From Planctomycetota bacterium (GTDB lineage Bacteria; Planctomycetota; Brocadiia; Brocadiales; Bathyanammoxibiaceae): DNA of 5,810 nucleotides. Of this stretch, positions 5,706 through 5,810 are shown piece by piece; the stretch's first letter is position 1; every line of letters starts with the position of its first letter. Below the pieces are notes generated by a model, which saw nothing but the letters and a program-made list of their open reading frames with translations, made no database searches and was not told the origin of the DNA. Both the position numbers and the translations under genes were made by a program. The stretch covers positions 1 to 5,810 of the forward strand of contig JAUXLO010000124.1 of the NCBI GenBank assembly GCA_030623665.1. Reading direction: 5' to 3'.

Positions 5706-5730
5706 CCTGTTTATAAGCAGGAATTTTTTT
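5706..5730 (+). terminator. Intrinsic terminator with no plus-strand gene in front of it
   Basis: CCTGTT (5706-5711) pairs with AGCAGG (5716-5721, one G-U) around a 4-base loop, followed by AA and seven T (5724-5730). It has the classical plus-strand geometry; on the minus strand there is no T-run after the stem. The only nearby gene, dodecin, runs the other way. The stretch 5731-5810 shows no supportable gene on either strand. Confidence 0.6.
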
Positions 5731-5810
5731 AGACATACTTACGACAAATGTCCTTTTGAGATCCTGCCACCGTATTGCCACCACAATCAGCCGAAAGACC
5801 CCATAAAACC

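Noticed and set aside
5620..5737. Short minus-strand frame starting MSKKIPAYKQ upstream of dodecin
   Set aside because: About 38 codons, overlapping the dodecin promoter candidate; the nearest AAAGGA is too far from the ATG and the translation (Cys/Ser-rich) looks non-coding.

Overview
This window is bacterial chromosomal DNA of moderate GC. It carries ordinary housekeeping genes, two tRNA genes, one ammonia-channel gene and a few small or unrecognised genes. Coding regions use ATA for Ile and AGG/AGA for Arg often, and Shine-Dalgarno sites are strong. An Rh-type (not Amt-type) ammonia channel is uncommon in bacteria; from memory it is known in ammonia oxidisers and some planctomycete-type lineages, including anammox relatives. 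Together with a small exported protein carrying a 'DGSVFEGKLV'-like motif, this makes a Planctomycetota/Brocadiales-like source a reasonable guess. It is not established from this window.

Layout. Positions 1-755 hold the 3' two thirds of aroB (3-dehydroquinate synthase), overlapping by 8 bases the GTG start of dprA (748-1851), which ends at a hairpin terminator. After a 195-base gap with a candidate promoter comes a complete Rh-family ammonia channel with a signal peptide (2047-3237), followed by a strong intrinsic terminator. A consensus-like promoter then drives tRNA-Pro(TGG) (3449-3526, CCA encoded). Next come a leftover open frame without a usable start, a gene for a membrane-anchored coiled-coil protein (3721-4494), and tRNA-Glu(CTC) (4515-4587, no CCA) only 20 bases after that gene's stop. 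A good sigma-70-type promoter precedes a GTG-started small exported protein (4826-5266). Convergent to it, on the minus strand, is a dodecin gene (5385-5597). The right end is non-coding apart from a clear plus-strand terminator with no gene in front of it.

The genes do not form one pathway. AroB supplies the shikimate pathway; DprA handles incoming single-stranded DNA; the Rh channel moves NH3/NH4+; dodecin stores or buffers flavin. Each block has its own control signals. I see no CRISPR array, transposase, integrase, toxin-antitoxin pair or defence cluster, and nothing that makes a convincing new multi-gene system. The points most worth a second look are the lone Rh channel, the tRNA / coiled-coil / tRNA arrangement with a possible gene remnant beside tRNA-Pro, and the orphan terminator upstream of dodecin.
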